Assembly (NCBI GenBank): GCA_949292445.1
Contig: CASEZU010000119.1
Span: 1 to 15,078, forward strand
Length of the DNA: 15,078 bases
Reading direction: 5' to 3'
Source: an uncultured Spirochaetales bacterium
GTDB taxonomy: Bacteria; Spirochaetota; Spirochaetia; Sphaerochaetales; Sphaerochaetaceae
This document shows, in pieces, positions 14,408-15,078 of the stretch. The translations under genes and the position numbers were made by a program. The notes beneath the pieces were generated by a model. That model did no database searches. It was not told the DNA's origin and saw only the letters and a list, made by a program, of their open reading frames with translations. How positions within the stretch are numbered: the first letter of the stretch is position 1; each line of letters opens with the position of its first letter.

Positions 14408-15078
14408 CCTGGAACCCCTCGAAAAGTTCTCCCCGTTCGCAGACCTTGCAGAACACACCGGACGGAATCTCCTTCGCAGCAAGAGAGCGCACACACTGCG
14501 GAGTATTGTTATTGGCGCTCAGATGCACGAAATAGAGGCTATCGCCGAGTGAAGCGGTCCTCTTCGCGAAATCCATCGCCTCCCTGTTTGAAAGATGGCC
14601 GTAGCGGCCATGTATCCTCTCCTTGAGGAACTTGGGATATGACCCTTCAAGAAGCATCTCCTCATCGTAATTCGATTCAATGAACTTGACCCGGGCACCT
14701 TTCGCAAGCTCCCATGCCTCATCCGGTATCACACCGGTGTCGGTCATCAGGAAATAACTGCGGCCTTCGGAAAAGAAGGCATAGCCAGCGCTCCCGTCCG
14801 AATCATGGGAAGTCGGAAACGGATGCACCGTGAACCCGGGAACGTTCACGGGCTGTCCGAACTCGTACGTCCTGACCTCTTTCCTCTCGATCTTCTGATG
14901 GAGCATGATGCTTTCATTCTTCTCCATCGAGACCGACGAGACATATACCGGAATATGCAGCTTGCGCTGAAGGACTCCGACGCCCTTCGAGTGATCCGGG
15001 TGCAGATGAGTCAGGAAAAGGGCCCTCACTGTGGAGATGTCAATCTCATGCTCAGCCATCTTCTCCGTTATCTTCTTG
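14391..15078 (-). CDS. Metallo-beta-lactamase-fold hydrolase, YycJ-like (5' end outside window)
   Basis: Cytoplasmic MBL-fold protein related to YycJ/WalJ-type exonucleases or phosphodiesterases. The frame stays open to the window edge (KKITEK precedes the Met at 15059), and that Met precedes the metal motif too closely to be the true N-terminus, so the start is missing. Visible: the metal motif HLHPDH in THLHPDHSKGVGV, a strand-loop PFPTSHDSDGSAGYAF with a further His/Asp pair, MTDTG with its bridging Asp, GRYGHLSNREA, and HLSANNNTP, which matches the HLS..NN.P signature of the group. The C-terminus is about 50 residues past that. It heads the minus-strand run seen here and overlaps the acyl-CoA synthetase start. 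Its exact substrate is not known. Confidence 0.88.
   Translation of the reverse strand, partial: KKITEKMAEHEIDISTVRALFLTHLHPDHSKGVGVLQRKLHIPVYVSSVSMEKNESIMLHQKIERKEVRTYEFGQPVNVPGFTVHPFPTSHDSDGSAGYAFFSEGRSYFLMTDTGVIPDEAWELAKGARVKFIESNYDEEMLLEGSYPKFLKERIHGRYGHLSNREAMDFAKRTASLGDSLYFVHLSANNNTPQCVRSLAAKEIPSGVFCKVCERGELFEGFQDGEEE

Noticed and set aside
1..15078. CRISPR array, tRNA/rRNA gene, IS element, prophage or riboswitch
   Set aside because: No repeated spacer pattern, no tRNA-like cloverleaf, no transposase or integrase, and no leader longer than about 150 bp that resembles a known riboswitch.

Overview
The window looks like part of a bacterial chromosome, most plausibly a host- or gut-associated spirochaete of the Sphaerochaeta/Treponema kind. 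The basis is limited: the secreted sugar-binding protein has a Cys-free signal ending in a VFA|GGSSEE-type junction, seen in many spirochaete binding proteins, and the window carries a fermentative lactate dehydrogenase and clean Shine-Dalgarno (SD) sites. There is no rRNA, tRNA, phage, IS element or CRISPR array, and base composition looks even throughout.

Layout. (1) 1-683, minus: 5' part of L-lactate dehydrogenase. (2) 822-3436, minus: a two-gene amino-acid ABC importer ending in a strong terminator. Both proteins look unusual: the ATPase has a C-terminal extension resembling an anti-sigma/histidine-kinase-type ATPase fold, and the permease carries a fused binding domain whose halves appear in swapped (circularly permuted) order. 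(3) 3591-8987, minus: a tightly coupled six-gene operon. Its order is a RarA-C-domain-like protein, a sugar-binding protein, two CUT1 permeases, a second RarA-C-like paralogue, and a cytoplasmic NPP-type phosphodiesterase. A divergent AraC-family regulator at 9100-9996 probably controls it. A terminator-like hairpin after the binding-protein gene probably tunes the binding-protein:permease ratio. (4) 10040-10989, plus: mscL with a clear terminator, then an unrecognised 120-residue protein. (5) 10990-15078, minus: a compact run of a YycJ-like metallo-beta-lactamase-fold protein (5' end outside the window), a long-chain acyl-CoA synthetase, a class I DAHP synthase, and a DJ-1/YajL-family protein.

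How the genes may work together. The AraC regulator, importer and phosphodiesterase together suggest ligand-controlled uptake and cytoplasmic cleavage of a carbohydrate-like substrate, possibly a phosphodiester; the substrate cannot be read from sequence. No ATP-binding subunit is present in this operon, so it presumably borrows a shared MsmX/MalK-type ATPase. The two RarA-C-like proteins, lacking the AAA+ engine and embedded in a transport operon, are the most puzzling part of the window and the best candidate for an undescribed system.
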